From Burhinus oedicnemus (Eukaryota; Chordata; Aves; Charadriiformes; Burhinidae), in assembly GCA_008921705.1 (NCBI GenBank), contig VFFE01005991.1, positions 67,148-131,147 on the forward strand: DNA of 64,000 nucleotides, written 5' to 3'. Of this stretch, positions 24,105 through 36,771 are shown in pieces. Under the pieces are notes generated by a model. It ran no database searches. It was not told the origin of the DNA and saw only the letters and a list, made by a program, of their open reading frames with translations. Position 1 is the stretch's first letter. The number at the start of each line of letters is the position of its first letter. The position numbers were made by a program, and so were the translations under genes.

Positions 24105-25713
24105 ACTATCCCTTAAATGGCATTCTGCCCTAAACTATACAAGACACTGTATCTGAAAGATAAGTCATTTAAAAGTCTCTGAAGAAAGATGATCTTAATG
24201 CTTTTTTGTCTCTAAATTGGCTACTGTGGACTGAACTTGCTTGAATAATATCAAGATTTAAAGGAAAAAACAATGAACTTTCTTCCTTACTTACTGGAAT
24301 AGCATCCCTGTATAAATATGCCAAAACTAGAATGCCTTCAGAGCTCACTTTTTTCCACCATAGCACATCTAAATGACATCATAAACCTGAGGTGCCACGT
24401 AGGAAAGAGGTGTAAAAAGCAAGAAAGAACATCTAAAAAGTCTGCAAATGCTGTTGGTCAAAATCCCTTTTTCTTACAAATTTTGAAGAAATTCATAGAT
24501 AGGTGCTTTTTAAGTTTGAAACATCTGTACTGCTTCCCTGAGTTGCACCTTCAGAAGAGTTAAAAGAAACTGTGTTTAAAGGCAGTAACACCTTCCTCTC
24601 TCTGTTCTGTCAACAAGCTTGATGTCAGGCAAAAATGCCTTCCCCAGCTGTTTACTGATAAGAATCTCCCATGATGTCCACCATAATAATCTGGACTGCA
24701 AAATGGGCAAACAATATTTTTTAGCTGGTTTTTAGATTTAATTTTTATATAGGCAGTCATTTATAGCAGAGGCTTGCCCTTCAGAAATAATTCCAGAGAT
24801 AACCTCTGACTTTCGCATTCCTCTGTCATATATCCTTTATATTTTAATAATGCAATTAACAAGATATCTTAAGGATCCTGGAACTGGACCTCAAATTTCT
24901 ATGCTGATTCAAGTAGGAGTCAAGTTATTACTCTAGGCTTCCAAAACTAGCCTTCTTCAACAGCGTAATTCTTGTAAAAATGGCAGTTTGCTATCTGACA
25001 AAGTGGCTGATAAAGCACAAACACAGCCCAAAAGATGTTTCATTACAACCTTCTGGAGATATCTCTGAATACACTTTAAATAAATCTGCTTCTTGTTAGA
25101 TACTGTTGGCAGGTTGCTTGAAGAGTTCATCCCTGTCTGCACTGGGCTAACTTGAAGGAACTCGTTCGAAATTCAAGCAATCAATTCACTCCTAAACACT
25201 ACAGTAATGGGCACAGGATAAGAATCAGAATATTTATCTCCTTATCATGAGTCATATATGACAGTTTACCTGCCTGTCTAATCTTAGATACCTCAAGTTT
25301 TCATAACAGTACAGAATCCAGAATGGTTTTGTCTCGCTTCCCCTCTTCCTATTTGAGACAGCAGGAAGGGCTTTCTTTGCAGAGGGAGGGATAGAGGAAA
25401 CAGGTGCTTTTGTTCCTTCTTCTCATTTAGATTAACCTAGAGTACTGGTGGATTAAAGTTTTGGTAGTTAGCATTTTGATATCGCTGGCATTTGTTTCTA
25501 TTTAAGTTACTCAATTGTCCAGAGTTTATTTATTCTCCTAGCGAGACTTTTTTCAGCAGATCTTCTGGGAGAATGTCTGCGGATAGGATTAGATTGGAAA
25601 TGCTATTGCTTTCAGTGTACTTAAGACACCGGCAAGGATGAGAATTTAAATGAGAGATTTCAGATGTCGGCATTACGCACTTCACGAATTCCTTCTTGCC
25701 TAAGGGAGGTAAG

Positions 25714-25733
25714 AACAACAACAACAACAAAAA
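25714..25733. repeat. AAC trinucleotide microsatellite
   Basis: About five tandem AAC units followed by an A run. Confidence 0.85.
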
Positions 25734-28700
25734 CCCTAACTCATTTCCAAGTTAATTTAAAAGCAGAGTTTGATGGCAGAATATTTGCATACATTAACTG
25801 CAAACCAGATGCAATATATGCCACCAATGTTTGCACCCATACTTCTAAAAGTTTTCTTTTTTACAAATGCTTTGTGTGTACTATAAAAGCTATACAATCC
25901 TTTTTTTCACTGGTAGGTTTTGGAAAGCAAGGGGGGAAAACCCAATTCTTATAAATTGATGGAATATTCCTTTGCAGGGGAAGGACTTTACCATGTTGTA
26001 TTTTCCCAGTTTTCAGAGTATCTTTTCATCTTGTATTTAGTTTCAGAGAGCAGGTACTGAGTAATACCTTTCTGTAGGTCACGTAACTTTATTTTCCTTT
26101 AGAACCAGGAAACACGAGGCAGTTTAGAGGCACTTTCTTCCAATAACAGATCAACTTTCTCCACGGAAGTTTGTATTTTATATAGAATGGATTTGAGTCA
26201 GTCTCTACCAGTAGAGACGTGCTATACAATCAAGATGCCTTGCTAACCCATAATGACAAGACACAGCTTCAGAAACACGTGTAGGCATAAGAAAAGGTGG
26301 TGATAAAAACTGAAGGTTCCACCAGCTTTAAGTATTCTTGCTAGTGAGACGTGAGAATAAACGCTAGCACAGCATTGCTTCCTAATCTCCCACTTAGGTG
26401 CCAAATCAAGAAATCCCAGAATTATTAGCAGCCTCAAGAAAAAGCTATCTCAGCTGCTGAGCCGGCAACTACATTTCTCACTTCTCTCTACTGAAATTCA
26501 AGGTTATAGCCCAACTCTTACTTCAACCAACTGAAGGGAACTTCCCAAAGGCAAAGGGAGCTGAACTGGGTATCTTTCTCTTCCAGTCCTCCGGAAAGAG
26601 ATGATCATTTACTTAAAGCTTCCAGAAATATTTTTGTTTCACTCACACTACCGGTTTTTCTTAGAAATGATACTTCTTTTACGTTTGGGAAATAAATGTG
26701 TACACACATAAATGAAGGAATTAACACTGTTTGATTTGACAGCTATCATCTGTGAATTTAAAATGTTTGGCATAAAAAAACCAACCAACCGAACACTTAG
26801 GCAGGGGGACGTGCTAAGCCTGTAACTATGTTTTCCTATACTTTGTTAACTGAAAATGGATTTATGTTAGTCTTCTAGTATTCTGTGAAAGAGAAATTAA
26901 TTCAACAGTTTTTCAGTCCTTTATACCGACATAAGTTTAAAATATGCAAATTCTCTTAAGCTTCAACATTAACTTTGGATGCACAGCTACACAATTTCTC
27001 CTTTATTTCTTCTTCTTCCTCAAACTCTTTCAAGAATATTAATTTGAATAAGCCTTTCAAACAAGATGAAATGGATATTTGTTGAAATATTTTTATGAAT
27101 ATTTGCTTAAATCAAATGAATCACAGATGAATTAAGTTAAATTAGTGTATAATTTAAATATCTAGGCGTGCATTTTATGTGTACAGTATTGTGGCTTTTA
27201 CCTTATTACTCTGACTGCAAAAGTGCATCTTCATCATAACCTGAAGCAGGAGTGTAAATTGCACGACTTTCAAAAATAGCAATGGAACCAGGAAATTCAT
27301 ACTGTTTAGTAATCAAAGTTTTTGAAAGGGAAATCATTAGAAAATCTGGCCTGTTTAAGGTGCTCAGCAGAAAGCAAATAAAACCTGAAATACTATGAAT
27401 ACAGGCTATAGCATCTCGATAGAAACAAAAAATTATCACTAAATACAAAGCTTTATTTTATTCTGTATTTATTTTCACCATGAAATTAATTTATCTTCCC
27501 CCAAATAATAAGACTAATACAAACTTGTTTTCAGAAAATGCTTAAGAGTGATAAATGGGTAATAGATGTTTTGCCAGTGACTTCTCTGGTGCATAGAGCC
27601 GCTTGACCGAGTGATACTATGTGAACAGCAACAACAGTAATAAACACCAATTTATTGCAGTGCTCAAAAACTTAAGCATGTGCTGAAGGGTGAATTTTTG
27701 TAAACGCATCAAGGGAAACGTCTGTCATGATGCTTGAAATACAGACTGTTACACTGCTGCATTAAAACACTCGGTTTTGCAGATATTTGAAAGTAATTGA
27801 ACTTCGTAAGACTTCAATTTGCATATATATATTTTTCAAGCTGAAAGTATTTTCTACTGCAGAAGTTACAGAAGAAGGTAAGTATCTGCTAAATGCAATA
27901 ATCTAGGGGAAAATCTGTAAATAAAAACCACTGCAAAATGGAGTGTTGAGACTGAAAATTAATCAACAATTAAAGTACTTTGACAAGAAGCTTTCTCGAG
28001 AGCCTCTATCTTCTGAATGTTAAATTATGAAAGCAGGAATCAGGTGTTATTGAATGCAGCCATTTTTAGTGTGCATATCACATAATATATGTTCTTGCAC
28101 TATTTCACCAGGGGAGGATGTTAAAAGACTCAATCTTTAACTTTAGAAACCAGTTGTTATTTATTGAATTCTTAGATCATAAATATCAGACTTGAAGGGG
28201 TTTAATTTTAGAGGACTATTAGGAAGAAGAGTATGGATAACTAAGAAAATACTGGTTTTATGCAGGTGAAGTTTAGTATTTGGACAAAATCATTTAGTTT
28301 TGATTCTGATTAAATGATTCTAATTAAATGAGCTCAAATCTTACGTGTTGCTTACAGAAAATTTCAGACCAAATGGTACAAATCATGTAAGATTTAGTAA
28401 TACCAAAAAAGTTACGATACCTAGGTAACAAGTCCTACAGATGTCTCGTGCTTTATCCCATTTCATTTTGAGGTTTAGAAACCATTTTTCTTCACAGTTC
28501 ATATCTAAAAAGGTTTAAAAGGATAAAACATGTATGTGACAGCAAAGTCATGCAACCTCTTCCTGTAATTTCAAGGGGCAGGAGCTTGAAAGAAAATGCA
28601 CAGAAGTGGTTTGGGTTTTCAGGGTAGTTTTTGCTTGGGTTTTTTTTTTTTGTATGAAGGAAAAGAAATACCTAAAACTAGACAAGAAAAGCGTGAGGTT

Positions 28701-28788
28701 TTCCAATAAAAAAAAAAAAAGGGAAAAGTAGTCAAATTGCAGATCCATTATTAATATTACTTAAAGAAACAAAGGCTTTTATTGATTT

Positions 28789-28826
28789 GTTGTTTACTAG
28801 CACTGTCTCGAGTGCTAGTAAACAAC
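28789..28826. repeat. Perfect inverted repeat, 16-bp arms and 6-nt loop
   Basis: GTTGTTTACTAGCACT (28789-28804), a six-base spacer GTCTCG, then the exact reverse complement AGTGCTAGTAAACAAC (28811-28826). Weaker complementarity may extend outward (AAAGG near 28771 against CCTTT near 28852). It lies inside the NRG3 downstream intron and would form a strong stem in the pre-mRNA of either strand. Confidence 0.95.
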
Positions 28827-31800
28827 TATGAATGTGGCCGAGTTGATTATACCTTTGGGATACACTGTCCATGTGACAGACTTCCTGGCCAGAATGTCTG
28901 CTCCCTAACTTCTTACAGGCCTGAGTTTTAAAAAATGTCACAGTCACCATGCTTTAGGCACACAGGCTATTTTATTTGAGCTAACAGAAACAACCGCATT
29001 GCTGAAGGCAACCACGAGTTGTAAAAGCACTGCTGAATAAGCAGGCGATGTAATAATAATGCAATGTGATACCTATATTAAAATATAGTTGCTTAACAAC
29101 TGCTTGGAGCTACCTAATATGGTATTTCAAGTTCACCCTCAGCTTTTCTAAAGTAAACATGAAAGTAAAAATGGCAGCATTTCCAGCTAATGATGTGTGC
29201 AACTACGCAAATATAATCTAGGCATGTGGTACAGCTATGCTCATAAGCCAATAGTTTTCACAACAGGAGGCCCGTTGATTGCCCTTGACATGCAAAGTAA
29301 CCTAAATCTTAAGCACACCTTCCTTCCTCCTTTAAACTCTTGTTTATGTATGTCACATTGTCAGCTTAATGCAATGGATTATTTTTGATGAAACTAACCT
29401 TGTAATATTGTGACATCAATTAAATGTTTTATTTATTCAATACTATTCAATAGCGAATAATTCTCTGAGTTTGCTTTACTTACATGTTGGAAGCGCTCCG
29501 GAAAAGTGTCACTAAAATGGGAGATGGGGGGAACACATAAAATGGAGCAGCTGGTATTTTAAAACACCCAGGTCAGACTGCAAAAGCCTAGATAACAAGC
29601 CACATAACTAAAATGGGGAAATGATCTTATCTTTTTAGGTTTTTAACTTATGGTTAAGTGCATGTATCATATGCCATGCTCAGAACTGTTCTGAAGTACA
29701 ATCTGTTTGATCCCTTTCTCCAGCTTTTACTGACAGCAAGGACTACGCCTGGATTACAGTTACTACTATGCAAAAGACTCACAATTAAACCTACAGTACA
29801 TAAACATTTATCCAAATTAGACTTTCATTAAAAGGGAATTCAATTCTTCTGGTCTCAGGACAGATTTTAAACAAAGCTGAGCAATGCTGGTATAAATTTT
29901 TAATTAATTAAGTGTAAAAATGGGAATTTTTATGTATAAGAAAGCACAAGATCACCAAGTTCAAAATTCATCAGAACAAGGTGAATGCATCAAAACTAGA
30001 TTATCCTATGAAATCTCAAAACTCTGGGATAGTAACCACAGTAGTGCTCTTTGGATGCATATGTACAACCTGCTGTAATTTGGTTAGCTGGGAATGATGT
30101 TTTGTTTACTGTGCATTTGTGAGTTTATTCTTTCACCCTCCGTTGTTAGAACACCTATACAGGTTTTATACTGCTTGCTTCGTGAAGGAGAGATGAAGGA
30201 CATGAACAAAGGACAAAAGGAATATCTCATCCAACATACTCAAATCTATAAAGAATACATTAGAGTTCATTGCCAATGCCAAGATTTCCAGTGGGTACAC
30301 AATAGTCTTAATGGCCTCTTTCAGAAGAGAAATTTAACAGTGCAATCCTCTTCTCCCCTCAGAAGTCTGAGCCACTCATTCATCCAGTGTTTTCCAGTCC
30401 TAAATGGGTAATCAGAAGAAAATGAAGGGACTGAAAAGAAAAGAAAAAAATGTAGAAGGATTCACACACACAAAAAAAAACCCAAATCCAAAACCCCAGA
30501 GTGACTTGATAGGGTCTTTGAAATAACACTGTACAAACAAAACTTAAAGTTTCTAAAGCCTGCATTATGTAATACCCACTTAAATGCCAAAGTGTCAGTG
30601 TTGACTGTGTACTTGATTTGTTTTATGTAAATAACAACTAAAAGCACCCTCACCATTCAGCTTAAATTCTCAAGAAGGCAACAGGGAAAAAAAAAAAATC
30701 AGCATATGGAGAAGCTAAATATGAAGTTTCTCTACTGTTGACCTACCCTATCCTTAAAACAAGATTGTGTTAAACCATTCTCAAAATAAATACTGAAGTC
30801 ACACCTTTAAAATAGCACAGACAACATCCAGTGTATCTTGTTACCTAACCATCTCTGAGAACTCTGCCAGTTTACATCCCCAGGCAAATTTTTACCAAGA
30901 GACAGTGAGTAGAATGTAGAAGCTCAAACAAAAATGGAATTGTAGAATTTGAAACTATAACCATTTCTATAATTTTTTCCTCCAGTTGTCAACTAAGCTA
31001 AAAAAAAAAAATCCCACAACTTCAGGACACCTCCTCTGTAGGTAGATAAGAATGGAAGATGCATGAGCAAGGCTGCTTCAGACCTCCTCACTTACTGTAT
31101 TCCCAGCGGTCTCCTGCACCATGGCCTCCCTTCTTGCCCTTTACCAAGGGTGCATGCTAGTCCCACTCTCCACAATTACAGGTTCAAACTAGATAAGGCA
31201 GGTATCTCATAAAACAGAAAAAAAGTTATAGAGCCAGTGCTTTACAACATCCAGCTGCCCATGTCATTACTGACTGCTGGAATTTGACATGTGCTCATCT
31301 CCTCCTACTGTCCATCAAGAGCGTGATGAATTTTGTCAATGCTGGAAGGTGCTTGAACTGCCAGTCGAGACTGTTTGCACTGACAGTATGGTTCATGAGG
31401 ATAGAGAAGAGGTCCAGGATGTAACTCAAATACTTATTAATTGCTGTCAAATCTTTTTTCTTTATCATTAGCATATTTGTCCGTAAACATGTACACACAA
31501 GAACTGCACAACTGCCTAAGCATATCATCTACTAGCACTCTTTAAACCTGACAAAGTGGGACGAAAGTTTTTTGTTACATCAAGGTCTTCTATCTGCAGC
31601 TGTTCCACATGGCAGAATCCCATTTCAGTAAATCGGTGCTCTGTTCCCAGAACAGATGCAAAATCAAACTCCCAATGAGAATACACAATGCAGCCTGATT
31701 CTAAGAACAAAGTATCATTTCACTCTCTAAGTCTTCATAATTCTGTATTCAAATGATTCTTTTAATTGCAATGGGAATTCCATAACCCTTTCATTCTCAG

Positions 31801-33078
31801 GGAAAGTTACTTTTTTTTCTAGTTAGAGGACAAATACAGTACATCAATACTGTATTTTTCTGTATGCGTACATTCTAGCTGCTATTTCAGAGCATGGTTC
31901 TAAGCTACAGGTAGAAAAAAACCACATCCCATTCACTACAGCACTGGCCCTGACAAAGAGACATATATTCTGTTACCAACGTAGAGGTACAGAATTTGAA
32001 GGTCAAATTAAAAGGTTTCTCTTCATTAATGACATACATACCAGTATCATAAAAGTGATTCTGAACAAGCTGCTGCTCGCAGTGTTGAAGGTCCTTACAG
32101 AATTAAACAAAGTATTATAACTAGTTTAATCACTTTTTAAATTTTAAAATGTTTCTTCTCTTGCTATATGAATTTTTATTGCCTTATACACGTCTTTTCG
32201 TGCTGCACGCTTCAAAGTGCCCACTGAAATAAGCAGATGTTTAATTCCTGGAGAATGTGTCAATGCCTGAAACTTGTACAAGCAATGCAAATCTGTTACA
32301 GATGGGAGCTAACAGATTCACAAATGATACCTGGATTTCCCTATGGAAGAATTACACATGAGAAGGTGATGAAAAAATTTCACTCTGTTGGAAAGAATGA
32401 AAACTCAACACTCTGTCTTGTTTAGTTACAGTATTCCTCCTGCATATCGCTCCCTTCTACTGGCCACTACATCTAGAATAACTGTATTTGGTGATCTGGG
32501 TTTCTTTTCTGATATTCTTTTAAATACATTCAACAGTCATAGACACTAACAGAAGTTCAGGAGCATAAAACTGTACAACAGCTATATAGCAGGTTCAGAT
32601 GGCTATTACAGTCCGTATTATCTTTCAGTAATTAAACTTATGAAACCCTAATTCTTAAAACTACTAACTGAAAAACTCTTCCTCTCTCTCAATGAACAGC
32701 GCACACAGCTATTTTTGAAGCTCTACTTTGAGTAGCCAAAATAAAGGAACCCTTCAGGTATGTAGAGGAACATAAGATTTTAATATGTAAAAACCAAAAC
32801 ATTAATCCTTACTTGTTTATATGATTAGAAAACAGAATGTTGAAGATTTTTCTTATCTATAAAAGTAATCAAAATGTTGCTTTTTGTATTTCCGTTTTTG
32901 TATTTACAAATATTACAGACTAGTAAAAAAAAATTTAAAAAAATACAGCAACTGTGAGGGATTCAATCAAATTGGAGGCAAATTCCACTGCTTTATAACA
33001 TTTTAAGTTTGGACTTTTATTTTTTCTAATGCTGTCACCATTGGACAGAAGACTTTTTTTGCAACTTCTTCGCAAATG

Positions 33079-33084
33079 ACTTAC
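33079..33084 (-). promoter_or_regulatory. NRG3: 5' splice site (donor) of the NRG3 exon
   Basis: The minus strand reads GTAAGT immediately after the exon's final CCG, a strong consensus donor. It splits an Arg codon after two bases, which agrees with the HCRC sequence spanning this junction in NRG3 proteins. Confidence 0.9.
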
Positions 33085-33214
33085 CGGCAGTGTTTATGTG
33101 ATCCTGTTAAGGTTTCAATCACAAAGCATTCCCCTTCATTGAGACAATATGCAAGATCCTTGTCTTTGCATGGCTTAAAGTGCTCAGATCGCTCAGTGGA
33201 ATACGTTGTAGTAT
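33085..33214 (-). CDS. NRG3: NRG3 coding exon: N-terminal two thirds of the EGF-like domain
   Basis: Neuregulin-3 is a membrane-anchored growth factor whose extracellular EGF-like domain binds and activates ERBB4, mainly in the nervous system. Reading the minus strand, this 130-bp exon starts with two bases of a split codon, then encodes a short Thr-rich juxta-EGF segment (TTTYSTERSE), followed by HFKPCKDKDLAYC, LNEGEC and FVIETLTGSHKHC, and ends with two bases of an Arg codon. These are cysteines 1-4 of the six-cysteine EGF module; cysteines 5 and 6 must lie on the next exon, as in other neuregulin genes. The match to vertebrate NRG3 as I remember it is nearly exact, with apparent conservative changes (Lys for Arg after Cys1, Glu for Asp before Cys3). 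NRG1 and NRG2 differ strongly in this segment. Splice sites are canonical: a pyrimidine-rich tract plus AG at the right, CCG|GTAAGT at the left. Exon phase is 2 in and 2 out. Start codon, signal and membrane segments are not in the window. Confidence 0.95.
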
Positions 33215-33252
33215 CTACGGAGAAAACAAAAAAAAGAAAGAAATGCTGTAAG
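33215..33252 (-). promoter_or_regulatory. NRG3: 3' splice site (acceptor, polypyrimidine tract, branch-point candidate) of the NRG3 exon
   Basis: On the minus strand a T-rich tract (complement of 33217-33243) runs into CCGTAG directly before the exon. A CTTAC (complement of 33248-33252) lies about 35 nt upstream of the AG and fits a branch-point position. The AG itself is the complement of 33215-33216. The tract is strong and uninterrupted by another AG, so the exon boundary is well fixed. Confidence 0.85.
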
Positions 33253-33976
33253 GCTAAATACTGAATGTTCTTAAAGTATATCTTAGATAAATTTGATCAA
33301 ATTGGTCTCAGTATCATCAACTGATCAAGACAGACTAATTAACAGAAAGCAAAAAGCACAGGGCAAGCAAACTTCAATGTGACTCCAATATTATTTCCAA
33401 TCAAGCTTCTTAAAAAGATTTACAAAAGGAATCTTATATTTGGAAATACTAGCAGAAAAACAAACTAGACTGCAATAAAGTTGAGTATAATTTCAACCAC
33501 TTCCAATTTTCAAAGTATCCTTTCTAAAATGTAAACACACCTATTTTATATTCTTTAACCAGAACAGTATTTTGATATTACTATATTGAAATATGGTTTT
33601 AAATACAATACGCAACTTTTTTTGTGAAAAATGAGCAAAACTAGTGTACTGGGTTTGCATGGCAAGGTTTTGGTAGCAGAGGGGCTACAGGGGTGGCTTC
33701 TGTGAGAAGTTGCTAGAAACTTCCCCTGTGTCCGACAGAGCCAATGCCAGCCGGTTCTAAGACAGACCCAGCGCTGGCCAATGCCGAGCCCATCAGCGAT
33801 GGTGGTAGCACCTCTGGGATAACATATTTAAAAAGGAAAAAAACCCAACCAAAAACCGAAATGCGCAACACCAGCAGCAGTCAGAAGAGAGGAGTACGAA
33901 TATGCGAGAGCAACGACCCTGCAGACACCCAGGTCAGTGAAGGAGGAGGGGAGAAGGTGCTCCAGGCAGAGATGGC

Positions 33977-34098
33977 CCTGCAGCCTGTGGTGAAGACCAT
34001 GGTGAGGCAGGCTGTCCCCCCTGCAGCCCATGGAGGTTGACAGTGGAGCAGATATCCACCTGCAGCCCGTGGAGGACCCTGCGCCAGAGCAGGTGGAT
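33977..34098 (+). repeat. Three degenerate tandem units inside the LTR
   Basis: CCTGCAGCC followed by C/T-rich GTGG or ATGGAGG recurs at 33977, 34020 and 34059, spaced 43 and 39 bp. It looks like an internal minisatellite-like expansion of the LTR's U3 region. Confidence 0.7.
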
Positions 34099-34415
34099 GC
34101 CCGAAGGAGGCTGTGACCCTGTGGGAAGCCTGGGCTTGAACAGGCTCCTGGCAGGACCTGTGGACCCATGGAGAGAGAAGCCGACACTGGAGCAAGGGAG
34201 GAGTGCGAGGAGTCCTCCTGCTGAGGGGGAAGGCACTGCAGAGAAACCACGTGATGAACTGACCACAAGCCCCATTCCCTGTCCCCCTGCGCCACTCAGG
34301 GAAGGAGAGAGAGAAACAGGGAGTGAAGTTGAGCCAGGGAAGAAGGGAAGAGTGTGGGGAAGGTGTTTTAAAATTTAGTTTTTGTTTCTTGCTATCCTCC
34401 TCTGATTTGATTGGT

Positions 34416-34421
34416 AATAAA
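34416..34421 (+). terminator. LTR polyadenylation signal AATAAA
   Basis: Canonical hexamer in the 3' part of the solo LTR. It is on the strand opposite to NRG3 and so should not truncate the NRG3 transcript. Confidence 0.55.
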
Positions 34422-36751
34422 TTAAATTCATTTCCCTGAGCTGAGTCCGTTTTGCCCATGACAGTAATTGCTGAGTGATCTCCCTGTCCTTATGTCAACC
34501 CACGAGCCTCTTGTTGTATTTTCTCTCCCCTGTCCAGCTGAGCAGAGAAGTGAAAGAGCGGCTTTGGTGGGCACCTGGCGCCCAGCCAGGGTCAACCCTC
34601 TGCAAGTAGTTAATATAGCAACAACCTAAAAAACCCTCATAAAACCCACAGCAATGAAAGAAAAAACACAGCCCAAAACCTAAGGACAATGCTAATTCGA
34701 TTCACCAGTCACAAAATTTGACCCAGAACTTAACGCAAGCAATGCACTATAGATTGTTTCATTTCAGGTACATCATCTGTAGGTTTCTAGAGATCCGTTG
34801 AAACACCCCCACAACACAATTAAGAAAATTAATTACAGTTTGGACTGTTGACTGTAACTTTGGAATATGTAGTTAGATAATGAGATTTGGAATGGGCTGG
34901 CAGTATGTCAGGGTGAGCTATCATTCCTGTCTTCTAATACACCTCTTTAACCTTTCCAAACCCGTTGGATTAATCAACAATAAAATGAAATTTTCAGAGG
35001 AAGATGTCTGACTGACAGATATTTTTATTTTCTTCACTAAGACAAGGATTTTTCTAATGAAGTGTTATTTTCAAAGTAGACAATGATTTCCATAGAGCCG
35101 TGGCTCAATCTTCATATCCAATCTTAATTCTCGAAGTTTAGATTCCTACTCACTTTGTGGGGAAAAGGACCAGGATCTAACATACTAATATATATTAAAT
35201 TATAAGAGAACATTTCATTATATACCATATAGACTATCACAAAATATTTTGTTGCCTGCTGTCAAAGGCATGAAGCTGTGCTCAATGCACATGGAACTTT
35301 TCAAACTCAAAATCATGTAAGCACATTAACTTTTTGCTCATAACTCGCTAAAAAGTAAATATCCACTAAGTTAATACCAGAGTTGAAAACCAAAACACTG
35401 AAATAGAAGATACCCAGTAAGCATGGTTCTGCAAGAAAATTCCGGTCATTCCAAAAATCTTTCAAAGTAACTTTTTTCATTCTTAGTGTTTTTTAAATAA
35501 AAGTTTCCCTTGTTATCCAGACTAAGTGAAGGAAGCTTAATAAAATACTATTGAAAAGAGTAAGAAAATCTACATCCTAATCTTTGTATAGAACACTTTT
35601 TTTCCCCCCCCCCAGAGAGAAAATATTTTGGTTCAAAGTTTTCAGTGGAAAGAAAAAAAATCCTGGGAATAAGCTCCAACAATCTCCCTTCAAATGATTT
35701 TGCAGATTCAGAATGAAAGGTCCTGCCGTTCTTCCAGTGCAGGCTATATGAAAACTACTATGTTTTTAATGACTGCAAGCAAACCCTGAAGTGAAATGTA
35801 TCAAACTGAATTTGGGAAACAATACAAGATGTTTGTAAATGCAAACAGTGACTAGCACATCACTACTGACATTTCAAGAATGATCAGGTTTTCTGTAACA
35901 AAAATATCTTCAGGTAGAAAAAAGGTAGCCCAGTTACCCTTAATTTTACACAGGAGAACTTAAACGATCATTTAAAATTTGCTTAGGCAAAAAAAATGAA
36001 TACAAACAACAGTAATCAGATATGCTATTTCGATCCCTTTTAAATACGAAAAACAGAAGATAATATTACTTGAAAGCACTTGTGATAATTACAAAAGGTA
36101 ACTAAAACTGTTTGATGAGCAGCAACTCAACTTGATACGGCTTTAGAGAACAGAACAGTTATACTCGCCAGCTTGCTCTGAAGAAACAACCCATGCAAAT
36201 ATCTTTATGAAGGTAGTCGCGTTACATAGACCAAAGTAATCTGAGATGTCCCCAACGGACAACAGCAAAACTAATGAGACACACCGTTTCACGAAGCATG
36301 TCTTTGAGTTAGTGATGCACTGAATTCTCAGAGCACAATGTTTGAACTGCAGGATACTCCTCTTCTACCACAATTAACTCAAAAATACCTTGCCAAGGTC
36401 AGCATTATAAAGTTTTAGATTAAATATATTCCTTAGAGGTTTTGTTCTCTTTAATTTTGATCACTTCTCTGTTCAATATTATTCAAGATTAAATCAAGTC
36501 CACAGCAGAAACTTTTGCCAATTCAGCAGTGGCAGAGCAGAGCTAAGATGGAGCACGTGACATTTTCTACTGGCAGCAGTGCCACTGAAGATACAGCTAC
36601 AGCATAGCTTCATTTATTTGAGTACTAATGGAAATCACACAAGTAATTGGGCTTCTCTGCTGATACAAATTGTTAACAAACTATGGCTGCTGTTGCAGCA
36701 AGCCAGCCTTCCAGAACTGGAGTTTCCGACACTTCCAGAGGAGTGACATGG

Positions 36752-36771
36752 TGCTCTGCCCATGCAGAGCA
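36752..36771. repeat. Short perfect hairpin, 8-bp arms
   Basis: TGCTCTGC, spacer CCAT, GCAGAGCA. Followed closely by a second inverted pair, TGGCGCT (36775-36781) and AGCGCCA (36804-36810). Both are inside a locally GC-richer patch. Confidence 0.7.

Larger units (their letters stand above)
23503..33078. other. NRG3 downstream intron (intron 2), proximal part; no gene seen
   Basis: AT-rich, no convincing coding sequence on either strand. It contains an AT-only tract (24045-24104), an AAC array (25714-25733), a T-run/A-run pair at about 28639-28722 and a perfect inverted repeat at 28789-28826. No interspersed repeat was recognised over these 9.5 kb. Confidence 0.6.
33645..34604 (+). mobile_element. 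Solitary avian ERV LTR (ERVL-like), 960 bp
   Basis: Starts TGTACTGGGTTTGCATGGCA and ends ...GGGTCAACCCTCTGCA, giving TG...CA termini. The flanking pentamers ACTAG (33640-33644) and AGTAG (34605-34609) match at four of five bases, consistent with an eroded 5-bp target duplication of the kind ERVL elements make. A TATTTAAAAA promoter-like box (33825-33834) and an AATAAA poly(A) signal (34416-34421) are placed as in an LTR. No gag, pol or env sequence flanks it, so it is a solo LTR left by recombination. It lies in the intron upstream of the NRG3 exon, about 430 bp away, and points away from it. Open frames of 98-192 codons inside are chance products of its higher GC content. Family assignment is from memory of avian LTRs. 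Confidence 0.8.

Noticed and set aside
1..33000. Search for the next NRG3 exon (encoding CKEGYQGVRC and the juxtamembrane part)
   Set aside because: No matching sequence was noticed on the minus strand; it most likely lies beyond the left edge. A short exon could have been missed by eye.
33076..33264. Plus-strand open frame of 62 codons
   Set aside because: Antisense shadow of the NRG3 exon, which is supported on the minus strand by splice sites and by EGF similarity.
33828..34459. Overlapping minus-strand frames of 113, 155 and 192 codons
   Set aside because: They lie inside the solo LTR, where GC-rich sequence gives long chance frames. No domain is recognisable and three different frames are equally open.
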